A stretch of DNA of 15,473 nucleotides from Acidobacteriaceae bacterium (GCA_019244945.1 JAFASD010000469.1:1-15473); one strand, 5' to 3'; counted from the stretch's first letter, positions 1 through 6,866 are shown. Numbers and translations are program-made. Notes: generated by a model from the sequence alone, not told the origin.

Positions 1-629
1 CCGGAGCCGAAAATTTCGGCGAAAGCGGCCTGATTCTGCTTCGCCAACGTCGAGGCTAGGGAGGTTGAGACCAGTTGCGGCAGATGCGACGTGAATGCGA
101 CGATCCGGTCGTGCTCTGAGGGAGACATTTCAACGATATTGGCGCCGATACGGACCAACCAGGTGCGGAATTCCTTCGAGTTTTGGGTATCGGGGCCGAT
201 GGGCGTAAGGACGTAGGTTCGGCCTCGAAACAGATCCGCATCCGCGGCCTGAACGCCACGCTGTTCTTTGCCCGCCATGGGATGACCGCCGAGAAATGTT
301 CCCAACGGCAAACTCTCTGCGCCTTTTTGAACGATGGCGGCTTTGGTGCTTCCGGCGTCGGTCACGAGAAATCCTGGACGGGCCAGCGGGCCGAGTTTTC
401 CCAGCGTTTCGATGATGCGATCGACCGGCTGCGCCAGATAGATCAAATCTGAAACGGCCGCTGCTTTCTCTAAGGTTGCGGTGCCGGAGATCGCGCCTGA
501 TTTGAGGCCTGCCTCGAGGGCAGGCGCCGAGCTGACGCCCAGCAATTCGCCAGCAAACCCGGCTTTTCGAAGCGCCAGCCCAAAAGAGCCGCCGATCAGG
601 CCGACTCCCACAATAGCGACAGTTTTCAT
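1..629 (-). CDS. tyrA: Prephenate dehydrogenase (partial, C-terminus beyond the window edge)
   Basis: The visible 209 residues form the NAD(P)-binding half and the start of the catalytic part of a TyrA-family enzyme, which oxidatively decarboxylates prephenate to 4-hydroxyphenylpyruvate (or arogenate to tyrosine). A Rossmann glycine motif GVGLIGG lies at residues 8-14, right at the N-terminus. GGHPMAGKE follows around residues 114-122, and SHLPQ around 181-185 carries the conserved catalytic histidine (H182). The ATG at 629 abuts the DAHP synthase stop codon (TAA at 632-630) with no gap, so translation is probably coupled. The gene runs off the left edge; about 70-80 residues should be missing for a monofunctional enzyme, and an ACT domain beyond the edge cannot be excluded. 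Prephenate versus arogenate specificity is not decided by what is visible. Confidence 0.93.
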   Translation of the reverse strand, partial: MKTVAIVGVGLIGGSFGLALRKAGFAGELLGVSSAPALEAGLKSGAISGTATLEKAAAVSDLIYLAQPVDRIIETLGKLGPLARPGFLVTDAGSTKAAIVQKGAESLPLGTFLGGHPMAGKEQRGVQAADADLFRGRTYVLTPIGPDTQNSKEFRTWLVRIGANIVEMSPSEHDRIVAFTSHLPQLVSTSLASTLAKQNQAAFAEIFGS

Positions 630-1643
630 TTATGCAGCGCGCCCGATTGCGGCCGCGATTGCGCGGATCTGCTGCATCATTTCGGAGAATTGATGAGGAC
701 GAAGTGTTTGCGCTCCATCGCTGATCGCGCGATCGGGATCCGGATGCACTTCAACGAGAAGCCCGTCGGCGCCCGCCGCTACCGCCGCACGCGCCATGGG
801 GAGCACGTAATCCCGCTTTCCGGTGCCGTGCGATGGATCGGCAATGACGGGGAGATGAGTGAGACGTTTCAACACGGGAATCGCGGCAATATCCATCGTG
901 TTGCGCGTGCTGGTTTCAAAAGTGCGAATGCCACGCTCGCACAAGATCACTTCATAGTTTCCGCCCGACATGATGTATTCGGCCGAGAGCAGGAGCTCTT
1001 CGACGGTGGCGGCGACGCCCCGCTTCAGCAAAACCGGTTTGCGAATTTTGCCGAGTTCCCGGAGCAAGTTGAAGTTCTGCATGTTTCTTGCTCCGACCTG
1101 GAGGATGTCGGCGTATTCGAATAACAGCGGAATCTGGGTCTGATCCATCACCTCGCTGACCACCAATAAGCCGTGGCGATCTGCAGCGGATCGCAAGATC
1201 CTGAGACCTTCTTCGCCCATGCCTTGGAAACTGTAAGGCGAACTGCGGGGCTTGAATGCTCCGCCGCGAATGACACGCGCACCGCCGGAAGCGACGATCT
1301 CGGCAGCGGATTCGATCTGCTCTTGGTTCTCGATGCTGCAAGGGCCGGCCATCGATACAATTTTCGAATCGCCTATGTCCAGACTCCCAATCTTGATGAT
1401 TGTGCCGGCAGGTTTGAAGTGCCGGCTCGCGAGTTTGTAAGGCGAAACAATCCGGTGGCATTCCTTGACGCCCTCCATTACCTCGAGAATCGCCGGATCG
1501 AAATCGTCAATGGGACCTACTCCTCCGAGCACCGTATGCCGGACGCCAGTCGACCGATGCACCGTGAAACCCATCTCCACGAGGCGGCTAATCACCTTCT
1601 CCGTCTGGGCTTCGCTTGCCCCTTCTTGCATCACAACAAGCAT
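630..1643 (-). CDS. aroF: 3-deoxy-7-phosphoheptulonate (DAHP) synthase, type I-beta with N-terminal regulatory domain
   Basis: This enzyme condenses phosphoenolpyruvate with erythrose 4-phosphate, the first step of the shikimate pathway, in the cytoplasm. At 337 residues it matches the Thermotoga-type DAHP synthase almost exactly. Residues 1-70 look like the ferredoxin-like (ACT-like) domain that binds aromatic amino acids in that group, and residues 75-337 form the TIM barrel. Metal ligands fall at the positions I recall for the Thermotoga enzyme: C102 in AGPCSIEN, H272 in DPSHGTGKR, E298 in LLVEVHPDP and D309. GGAFKPRSSPYSFQG (128-142) and LLKRG (205-209) are substrate-binding signatures. 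The ATG lies 9 bases after the chorismate mutase stop, with a weak AGG before it. Inference: the regulatory domain implies feedback by tyrosine and/or phenylalanine. The symbol aroF is a generic choice; aroA, aroG or aroH names are also used. Confidence 0.96.
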   Translation of the reverse strand: MLVVMQEGASEAQTEKVISRLVEMGFTVHRSTGVRHTVLGGVGPIDDFDPAILEVMEGVKECHRIVSPYKLASRHFKPAGTIIKIGSLDIGDSKIVSMAGPCSIENQEQIESAAEIVASGGARVIRGGAFKPRSSPYSFQGMGEEGLRILRSAADRHGLLVVSEVMDQTQIPLLFEYADILQVGARNMQNFNLLRELGKIRKPVLLKRGVAATVEELLLSAEYIMSGGNYEVILCERGIRTFETSTRNTMDIAAIPVLKRLTHLPVIADPSHGTGKRDYVLPMARAAVAAGADGLLVEVHPDPDRAISDGAQTLRPHQFSEMMQQIRAIAAAIGRAA

Positions 1644-1652
1644 GGTTACTAC

Positions 1653-1955
1653 CTAGCGGTCCGAATTGGGTTCAAACATTTTGATCTTCTGCACAGTTCT
1701 CATCTCATCAATAATGCGTTCAAAGATGCGCTGGACGGCATCGGGAGGAAGCGGCCCATGGTTATGGCCGGCGACGTTCGCCAAAACCTGATCCTCCCGC
1801 TTTGGTTCGTAAACGGCAAGCCGGAGATCCTGTTTGATGCGGCCAATTTCTTCCACGATTGCCGTGCGTTGATTTAGCAATTCGAGGAGGCGAAGATCCA
1901 ACTCGTCGATATGCAAGCGGCAGCGGTCAAGATCATTTAGCGAGAATCTGCTCAT
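1653..1955 (-). CDS. aroQ: Chorismate mutase, AroQ class, stand-alone
   Basis: A 100-residue all-helical protein that rearranges chorismate to prephenate, the branch point to phenylalanine and tyrosine. The spacing of active-site residues fits AroQ mutases: R13, R30, K41, R53, E54 and Q89, with LDLRLLELLNQR in helix 1, VYEPKRE near residues 48-54 and the NHGPLP turn at 65-70. It has no fused prephenate dehydratase, dehydrogenase or DAHP synthase domain, so it is a free mutase. Its ATG shares one base with the trpA stop (TGATG), and the DAHP synthase start follows 9 bases after its own stop. Inference: in several bacteria AroQ is fused to, or physically docks on, DAHP synthase, and the adjacency here would suit a complex or shared feedback control. 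Product and class are secure; the partner is not shown by sequence. Confidence 0.93.
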   Translation of the reverse strand: MSRFSLNDLDRCRLHIDELDLRLLELLNQRTAIVEEIGRIKQDLRLAVYEPKREDQVLANVAGHNHGPLPPDAVQRIFERIIDEMRTVQKIKMFEPNSDR

Positions 1956-2767
1956 CAGGCGCGAAGAGGGGCCGTCAGTTGACGAGTGAAGTTCTCCAGC
2001 GTTGCTCTCAGGTTGGGAGAGACAGTGTTGGCTTCGATTAATTTGACAATGGCGCTGCCGACCACGACGGCATCGGCAAGGCCGGTCACCTCGGCGACCT
2101 GTTCCGGCGTGCTAATGCCGAAACCGACCGCGATCGGGAGATTGCTGAGCGCGCGCATGCGCTTGACCAGCGGCGCCGCGGCTTCCGATAAAGAAGCTTG
2201 TTCGCCTGTAACGCCGGTTCGCGAGACCAGATAGATAAAACCGGAGGAGTGCTCGGCGACTAATCGAAGGCGGCGTTCCGTGCTCGTGGGAGCGGCAAGG
2301 AAGATGGTGTCCAGACCCTGCTCGCGCAGCCGCCGAACGGGATCACCGGCTTCTTCCACGCAAAGATCGGTGAGCAGCACACCATCGACGCCGGCATCGG
2401 CGGCGTTTCTCGCCAGTTTGTCGAAGCCATAACGCAGAAGTGGGTTCAAATAGCTGAAGAGCAGCAGAGGTATCTGCGAGTGGCGGCGGATTTCACGAAC
2501 AATTTCCAAAACGAGCGGGACTGTCATTCCCGAGCGCAATGCCCGATCCGAGGCGCGCTGGATGACTCGACCATCGGCAATGGGATCCGAGAAAGGCACT
2601 CCGAGCTCAATTAGATGAGCGCCTCCGCGCTCGAGGGCGAGCACGAGCGAGGCTGTATCGCGCGGGCTTGGATCACCGCACGTGAGATAGGCTATGAACG
2701 CCTTTTTACCCGCTGAACGGCAGTTGGCAAATAGCGTCGAGATGCGCGTTGCAGTTTCAACCGGCAT
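1955..2767 (-). CDS. trpA: Tryptophan synthase alpha subunit
   Basis: TrpA cleaves indole-3-glycerol phosphate to indole and glyceraldehyde 3-phosphate and passes indole to TrpB through the alpha2beta2 complex. It is a 270-residue TIM barrel. The catalytic glutamate is E54 and the aspartate is D65, within ELGVPFSDPIADG. The phosphate-binding region includes SRTGVTG and GFGISTPEQV towards the C-terminus. The frame is open up to 2848, adding 27 residues, but those would lie within trpB and match nothing in the family. The chosen ATG at 2767 begins PVETATRIS, which fits the usual N-terminus, and has GGAG 10 bases upstream (2778-2781). It overlaps the trpB end by 11 bases, and its stop shares one base with the chorismate mutase start. 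Confidence 0.95.
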   Translation of the reverse strand: MPVETATRISTLFANCRSAGKKAFIAYLTCGDPSPRDTASLVLALERGGAHLIELGVPFSDPIADGRVIQRASDRALRSGMTVPLVLEIVREIRRHSQIPLLLFSYLNPLLRYGFDKLARNAADAGVDGVLLTDLCVEEAGDPVRRLREQGLDTIFLAAPTSTERRLRLVAEHSSGFIYLVSRTGVTGEQASLSEAAAPLVKRMRALSNLPIAVGFGISTPEQVAEVTGLADAVVVGSAIVKLIEANTVSPNLRATLENFTRQLTAPLRA

Positions 2768-3995
2768 CGCCGCGTTGCTCCGAAGATGCCGAGTCATCTG
2801 GATCCAGCTCCGGCATGTTTTCGCGATAGATGTCGATGTCCTTGTCACCTCTGCCGGACACGTTTACCACGTAAACATGGTTCGGCTCAGACGGTGCACG
2901 GCGAATCGCTTCCGCGATGGCGTGGGAGGATTCCAAAGCCGGGATAATTCCTTCCAGACGTGCCAGCGTCTTCGCCGCCGTAAGCGCATCGGCATCACTG
3001 ATGGAGACATACTCGGCGCGATTGCGGTCGTGCAACCAGGCGTGCTCCGGCCCGATCAGCGCGTAATCGAGACCCGCGGATACCGAGTGCGTCAAGCCGA
3101 CCTGACCCTGGTCATCCTGTAACAGGTAGCTGAATGCTCCATGCAGAACGCCGGGCGAGCCTCCGCTGAAGCGCGCGGCGTGATCTCCTAGGCGGTGTCC
3201 ACGGCCACCGGCTTCAATGCCGATGAGACGCACGGACGCATCGCCAACGAAAGGATAAAAAACGCCGATAGCATTGCTACCGCCGCCAACGCAGGCGAGG
3301 ATGGTATCAGGAAGCCTGCCGATCTGTTCGAGGGATTGAGCGCGAGTTTCTTCGCCGATGACCTTATGAAAGTCGCGAACCATCATGGGATAAGGATGAG
3401 CGCCCAAAGCCGATCCGAGTAAATAATGAGTGGTGGCGACATTCGTCACCCAATCGCGCATGGCTTCGCTGATAGCGTCTTTCAAGGTGCGGCTGCCGTT
3501 CGCGACGGCAACCACGGTCGCCCCCAGGAGGCGCATGCGAAACACGTTTAGACGCTGGCGGCGCATGTCCTCTTCGCCCATGTAAACCACGCATTCCATG
3601 CCGAACAACGCGCAGACGGTAGCGGTGGCTACTCCGTGCTGCCCGGCACCCGTTTCGGCGATGATGCGATGCTTGCCCATGCGCCGAGCCAGTAGAATCT
3701 GTCCAAGACAATTGTTGATTTTATGAGCGCCGGTATGCAGCAGGTCTTCGCGCTTGAGCCAGATCTGCGCGCCTCCGCAGCTTTCCGTAAGGCGGCTCGC
3801 GAAATAGAGCGGTGTTGGACGGCCGGCGTAATGGTGGAGCAGTGAATGAAGCTCGGCTTCGAAGCTTGGGTCCAGGCGGGCGTCGGAATAGGCGCGCTCG
3901 AGTTCCTCGAGGGGCGACATCAAAACTTCGGGAACGTATCGGCCACCGTACGGACCGAAATGGCCCAGCGCGTCCGGGAGCGTGGTTGAACTCAT
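2757..3995 (-). CDS. trpB: Tryptophan synthase beta subunit
   Basis: The PLP-dependent beta subunit joins indole and serine to give tryptophan. It is 412 residues long, normal for TrpB1 type. GHFGPYGGRYVPE at the N-terminus (11-23) is the usual TrpB opening. The PLP lysine is K92 in GAHKINN, the catalytic glutamate is E114 in AETGAGQHG, and the glycine-rich phosphate loop GGGSNAIG follows. The last 15-20 residues (ELDPDDSASSEQRGDAG) are acidic and polar and extend a little beyond the usual end. They are encoded where the trpA start lies, so they may owe their existence to the overlap. The ATG overlaps the trpF stop by four bases (ATGA) and is preceded by AGGA about 9 bases upstream. TrpB1 rather than TrpB2 is expected from the adjoining trpA. 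Confidence 0.97.
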   Translation of the reverse strand: MSSTTLPDALGHFGPYGGRYVPEVLMSPLEELERAYSDARLDPSFEAELHSLLHHYAGRPTPLYFASRLTESCGGAQIWLKREDLLHTGAHKINNCLGQILLARRMGKHRIIAETGAGQHGVATATVCALFGMECVVYMGEEDMRRQRLNVFRMRLLGATVVAVANGSRTLKDAISEAMRDWVTNVATTHYLLGSALGAHPYPMMVRDFHKVIGEETRAQSLEQIGRLPDTILACVGGGSNAIGVFYPFVGDASVRLIGIEAGGRGHRLGDHAARFSGGSPGVLHGAFSYLLQDDQGQVGLTHSVSAGLDYALIGPEHAWLHDRNRAEYVSISDADALTAAKTLARLEGIIPALESSHAIAEAIRRAPSEPNHVYVVNVSGRGDKDIDIYRENMPELDPDDSASSEQRGDAG

Positions 3996-4582
3996 GGCGC
4001 AGTTTCCTGAGGAAGGCGGCTCGCCTCCAACGCGGCTTGGACAAATTCACGGACTCGGCGCGGATCCTTTTTGCCTGGGCTTGATTCCAGGCGCGAGCAG
4101 GCATCCACACCCCGCGGTTGCGCAATTCGAATTGCTTCGGCAACGTTCGTGCCGTCGAGTCCGCCTGCGATGATGATCGGAACGGGAGAACCTGCCGCGA
4201 GCTTCCAATTGAATGTCTTCCCCGAGCCGCCGGATCCTTCGGCCGCCGCATCCATGAGGTAGGCTTCAGCGTCCGGATCCTGGATGGGATCGCCCGGCTG
4301 AATCGCCCTCCAGATACGGTGATGGCCATTGGTCCGACCGGACCCGTGAATTTGGAGGACATCCAGAGGGGTCTGATTCACCGCGTCTTCCGAAAGATCT
4401 ACGAACACGCCTACCTTCAAAAATGAGCCCGGGATGACGCGAATAATTTCCCGAGCGCGCCGGGGATCGATATAACGCGGACTGGCTGGATGAAAGTTAA
4501 ATCCGAGCGCGTTCGCTCCGGCCTCAATCGCGATGCGGGCGTCCTCTTCATTCGTGATACCGCAGATTTTTATGATCAACAT
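3992..4582 (-). CDS. trpF: Phosphoribosylanthranilate isomerase
   Basis: TrpF converts N-(5'-phosphoribosyl)anthranilate into the 1-deoxyribulose form by an Amadori rearrangement. The 196-residue TIM barrel shows all the family signatures: KICGIT with catalytic C7, GFNFHPASPRYI (27-38), VGVFV (57-61), QIHG (77-80), the general acid D111 ahead of GGSGKTFNW, AGGL (139-142), and GVDACSRLESSPGKKD (158-173). The usual SSGVE is replaced by CSRLE, a mild substitution in a substrate-facing loop. Its ATG lies within the last seven bases of trpC and its stop overlaps the trpB start by four bases. No Shine-Dalgarno is visible, so coupling to trpC translation is likely. The trpC-trpF order and overlap are common in bacterial trp operons. 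Confidence 0.95.
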   Translation of the reverse strand: MLIIKICGITNEEDARIAIEAGANALGFNFHPASPRYIDPRRAREIIRVIPGSFLKVGVFVDLSEDAVNQTPLDVLQIHGSGRTNGHHRIWRAIQPGDPIQDPDAEAYLMDAAAEGSGGSGKTFNWKLAAGSPVPIIIAGGLDGTNVAEAIRIAQPRGVDACSRLESSPGKKDPRRVREFVQAALEASRLPQETAP

Positions 4583-5376
4583 GGCGCGGGTTGAAGCAAA
4601 GCCTTCAGCGAAGCGGTCGGGTTTCGAGACTTCATCAGCGATTCGCCGATCAAGAACGCCTGGAAGCCCGCTCCTGACAGCAGATCAACGTCGGCGCGGT
4701 TGTGTATGCCGCTCTCACTCACCCGCAGCGCATTCGCCGGCATCAAATAGCTCAGACGCAGAGAGGTGTCTAACGAGACTTCGAAGGTTTCCAAATCGCG
4801 ATTGTTTACGCCGATGATTTCAGCGCCGGAATCAGTCGCTTTCGCAAGGTCTTCTTGAGTATGGACCTCTACGAGAGATGCCATGTGCAACGAGGAGGCG
4901 AGCTCTCGAAAACTCTGAAGCTCGGAGACGTCCAGGATGGCGGCGATCAGGAGTATCGCGTCGGCTCCATGCGCAGCCGCTTCGAAAATCTGTATCCGGT
5001 CGATCACGAAATCTTTTCGGAGAACCGGGATATTGACTGCGGCGCGCGCGGCTTCGAGATCATGCAGGGAGCCCTGGAAATACTGCCTGTCTGTGAGTAC
5101 CGACAAACAGGCTGTGCCGCCCTCTTCGTAGGCGTGTGCAAGGAAGGCTGGATGAAAGTCCGGTTGAAGCAGGCCCTTGCTCGGGGAAGCCTTCTTGATT
5201 TCAGCGATAATGGCAGGCTGAGCCATTCGAAGCGCCTGCCCAAACGAGCGGGGATGCGACTTGCGTTCGTGCGCCGCGCGCTCTAAAATCGCTGCGCGTG
5301 AATGCAACTCAACAACTTCCTCGTTCTTGTGCTGAACGATTCCGGCAAGCATGCCGGATTGCGCGCGGGACATCAT
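4576..5376 (-). CDS. trpC: Indole-3-glycerol phosphate synthase
   Basis: TrpC closes the indole ring from 1-(2-carboxyphenylamino)-1-deoxyribulose 5-phosphate with loss of CO2 and water. It has 266 residues, normal for a monofunctional enzyme. Catalytic residues are evident: E59 and K61 in AEIKKASPSKG, the lysine in LRKDFVID, the glutamate in LVEVHTQEDL, the asparagine in GVNNRDLETFEV and the glutamate-serine pair in VSESGI. Two consecutive ATG codons open the frame (5376 and 5373). Neither has a well-spaced Shine-Dalgarno, the nearest GAGGG being 16 bases upstream inside a hairpin loop. A third ATG at 5352 is possible but also lacks one. The frame is open without a stop for some distance upstream but offers no ATG. 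This is the first gene of the trp block; trpE, trpG and trpD are not beside it. Confidence 0.95.
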   Translation of the reverse strand: MMSRAQSGMLAGIVQHKNEEVVELHSRAAILERAAHERKSHPRSFGQALRMAQPAIIAEIKKASPSKGLLQPDFHPAFLAHAYEEGGTACLSVLTDRQYFQGSLHDLEAARAAVNIPVLRKDFVIDRIQIFEAAAHGADAILLIAAILDVSELQSFRELASSLHMASLVEVHTQEDLAKATDSGAEIIGVNNRDLETFEVSLDTSLRLSYLMPANALRVSESGIHNRADVDLLSGAGFQAFLIGESLMKSRNPTASLKALLQPAPC

Positions 5377-5399
5377 GGGCAGGGCTTCAGAACCCTCAT
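5373..5399 (-). other. Possible 8-codon leader frame overlapping the trpC start
   Basis: An ATG at 5399 opens MRVLKPCP and stops at a TGA (5375-5373) that overlaps both candidate trpC start codons. It has no convincing Shine-Dalgarno and no tryptophan codon, so it is not a classical trp attenuator peptide. It may be chance. If translated, it would bring ribosomes onto the trpC start. Confidence 0.15.
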
Positions 5400-5423
5400 C
5401 GTAACAGGTCAGGAAGCCCTGCC
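5378..5423. repeat. Perfect 11-bp inverted repeat upstream of trpC
   Basis: Arms GGCAGGGCTTC (5378-5388) and GAAGCCCTGCC (5413-5423) pair perfectly around a 24-base loop (5389-5412). On the minus-strand transcript the stem ends two bases before the trpC ATG, and the loop carries GATGAGGG, the only Shine-Dalgarno-like run nearby. No T-run follows, so it is not a typical intrinsic terminator. It could be an RNA hairpin controlling trpC translation, a protein operator, or a copy of a dispersed palindromic element. The structure is plain from the sequence; the role is inference. Confidence 0.6.
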
Positions 5424-5429
5424 GGTCAA
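5398..5429 (-). promoter_or_regulatory. Weak promoter candidate for the trpC operon
   Basis: On the minus strand TTGACC (5424-5429) resembles a -35 box. TGT-TACGAT, with TACGAT at 5398-5403, resembles an extended -10. The 20-base spacing is long for a sigma-70 promoter, so this is only a candidate. It lies across the inverted repeat, with the -35 just outside one arm and the -10 in the loop. Promoters inside the upstream gene are equally possible. Confidence 0.2.
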
Positions 5430-5432
5430 TCC

Positions 5433-6827
5433 CTAGTGTTGGCTTACACTCGCCGTTTGAGACCGCTCCCGCAGCAAGGATTCTAATGCCGCGAGGCGCG
5501 TTTCCAATTGCTCGATCGTACGATGCTGCTTCTGCAATTCATTGAGAAGCAGGGCGGGGAGTTCGTGATAACGGACTGATTCGACCTGCCCGTTCTGGCC
5601 GTAAGATACCAGTTCCGGATAGACCTTTAAAACCTCCTCGCCGATCAGGCCATATTGCAGGGGTTTGCTGCCGTCTTCGGCGGGCTGTTTGTAGCGGAAC
5701 GTCACCGGACGAAGCTGCATGAGTGCATCGCTGCTCTGTCCCATGTCTTGGATATCGTCTTTGTAGCGCGCCGAGGAAGAAGCGACCCCGAGCTGGCCGT
5801 TGGCCGTGATCAAAACGGCCGAACCGGAAACGGTTGCACCGACGATTCCGGCGATGTAGGTTGCCGTCTGGGTACCGGGATCACCGATACGGATTGTGTT
5901 AGATTCATCGCCCGGGGTGGTTGACGGCGCGCCAATATTGATGTTATTCCCACCCGCAACGATATTGCCGCCAGCGCCGTATCCAATAGCTATGTTGTCG
6001 CCGCCGGTTGTGGCGTTCAAGAGCGCGTAACTTCCGACAGCGGTGTCGTTGTTTTCGGTAGTCGCGGTCGGCAGTGCCTCATATCCCACCGCGGTATTGT
6101 AATTCCCGGTGGTGCTATTCACCAGCGCGAAATATCCCACTCCGGTGTTGTATGATCCCGCGCCGTTATAGTAAAGCGACTCGAATCCGACTGCGGTGTT
6201 GTCTTGGCCGGAACTACTGTTGCTCAGCGCAAGAGCCCCCGAGGCAGTATTGTAGCTTCCGGTGGCGTTGACTAGTGAAAAGGACCCGAAGGCGCTGTTG
6301 GATACACCTGTATTGTTCAGCAGGCTGTTCGTTCCGAAGCCTGTGCTGTCGGTACTTACGTTTGTTGGAGGCGCGAAGTAGCCGTAAAGATCGATGACTA
6401 TATCCGTTGTGTTCGTCGCATACACATCGATGGCTCCATTGGTGCCGGCTTCAATGACAACTCCGTTGGACAGAATTAAGCCGGTCTCATCGTTCAAACT
6501 CGAGACCAAGGGCTGCGATTGGCCGTCGGGCCACATCGTTATGTAATGGAGGATCCCCTGCGGAACGACGGCTATGTTGAACGCATATCCGAGTGAGCCG
6601 GACGGGACGTTACAATTGGTGCTTTGCGGGAGCGGGAAAACGCGGGTTGTGCCCCCGGTTATAGAGGGGCCGCCAAAGGTCCCGTTTGGGTTGCGCGTGT
6701 CCACGACACGACAGGGTGTAATTCCAACGAAATTCCCTGGCTGCGATTGAGCCCAGAGAGCGGATGAGCTCAACGCGCCCACCCAGAGAACGGCAAAGCT
6801 GCCACGATAGAAAAACTGTAGAGCCAC
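5433..6827 (-). CDS. Secreted surface protein with adhesin-like head repeats and C-terminal Peptidase_S74 chaperone domain
   Basis: A 464-residue modular export protein; numbering is from the GTG at 6827. Residues 1-26 form a signal peptide (hydrophobic core, ending ALWA-Q). Residues 33-152 are a beta domain with RVVDTRNPNGTFGGP and a closing IDLYGYF, a style I associate with acidobacterial secreted proteins. Residues 161-299 hold about eight 17-residue repeats (N-TAVGYxALxNxTTGxYN), as in trimeric adhesin heads. Residues 351-425 resemble Peptidase_S74 (ASSSARYKDDI, LRPVTFRYK, YGLIGEEV), the self-cleaving trimerisation chaperone of phage tail spikes. Residues 421-457 form a coiled coil. I chose GTG because AAAGGA (6834-6839) stands six bases before it; the in-frame ATG at 6842 has AGGA touching it, too close to work. 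Inference: a trimeric surface fibre with an unknown ligand. No metabolic link to its neighbours is seen. Confidence 0.8.
   Translation of the reverse strand: MALQFFYRGSFAVLWVGALSSSALWAQSQPGNFVGITPCRVVDTRNPNGTFGGPSITGGTTRVFPLPQSTNCNVPSGSLGYAFNIAVVPQGILHYITMWPDGQSQPLVSSLNDETGLILSNGVVIEAGTNGAIDVYATNTTDIVIDLYGYFAPPTNVSTDSTGFGTNSLLNNTGVSNSAFGSFSLVNATGSYNTASGALALSNSSSGQDNTAVGFESLYYNGAGSYNTGVGYFALVNSTTGNYNTAVGYEALPTATTENNDTAVGSYALLNATTGGDNIAIGYGAGGNIVAGGNNINIGAPSTTPGDESNTIRIGDPGTQTATYIAGIVGATVSGSAVLITANGQLGVASSSARYKDDIQDMGQSSDALMQLRPVTFRYKQPAEDGSKPLQYGLIGEEVLKVYPELVSYGQNGQVESVRYHELPALLLNELQKQHRTIEQLETRLAALESLLRERSQTASVSQH
5931..6347 (-). repeat. In-frame tandem repeats (about 51 nt, 17 residues) in the surface protein
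   Basis: Roughly eight units follow the pattern (T/S)A(V/F)GxxxLxNxTxGxxN. Examples are TAVGFESLYYNGAGSYN, TGVGYFALVNSTTGNYN and TAVGSYALLNATTGGDN. One unit has 16 residues; the rest have 17. The DNA copies have diverged, so recent slippage is unlikely. Known relatives fold as a left-handed beta-roll in trimeric adhesins. Confidence 0.8.
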
Positions 6828-6833
6828 AAAATG

Positions 6834-6839
6834 TCCTTT
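6834..6839 (-). promoter_or_regulatory. Shine-Dalgarno deciding a GTG start
   Basis: AAAGGA on the minus strand lies six bases before the GTG at 6827, within the four codons that follow the ATG at 6842. This spacing is ideal for GTG and argues against ATG. Confidence 0.5.
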
Positions 6840-6842
6840 CAT

Positions 6843-6859
6843 TCCTGCAAGTGGCAGGA
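6843..6859. repeat. Small hairpin before the surface-protein start
   Basis: TCCTGC and GCAGGA form a 6-bp stem with a 5-base loop, ending directly at the alternative ATG at 6842. It would sit in the 5' leader of the mRNA if the promoter candidate at 6867-6896 is used. It may be incidental. Confidence 0.3.
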
Positions 6860-6866
6860 CAAAGGT

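Noticed and set aside
1173..1877. Plus-strand open frame of 234 codons
   Set aside because: It mirrors DAHP synthase and chorismate mutase and shows no motif of its own.
2768..2848. N-terminal extension of trpA by 27 residues
   Set aside because: It would lie in the trpB coding sequence and resembles no TrpA N-terminus, and the internal ATG at 2767 has a good ribosome site.
5378..5423. Intrinsic terminator after the surface-protein gene
   Set aside because: The stem is strong, but the loop is 24 bases long and no T-run follows on either strand. On the minus strand the next bases are the trpC start.
5931..6347. CRISPR-like direct repeats
   Set aside because: The 51-base period is a multiple of three, the copies are diverged and have no spacers, and they encode an in-frame protein repeat.
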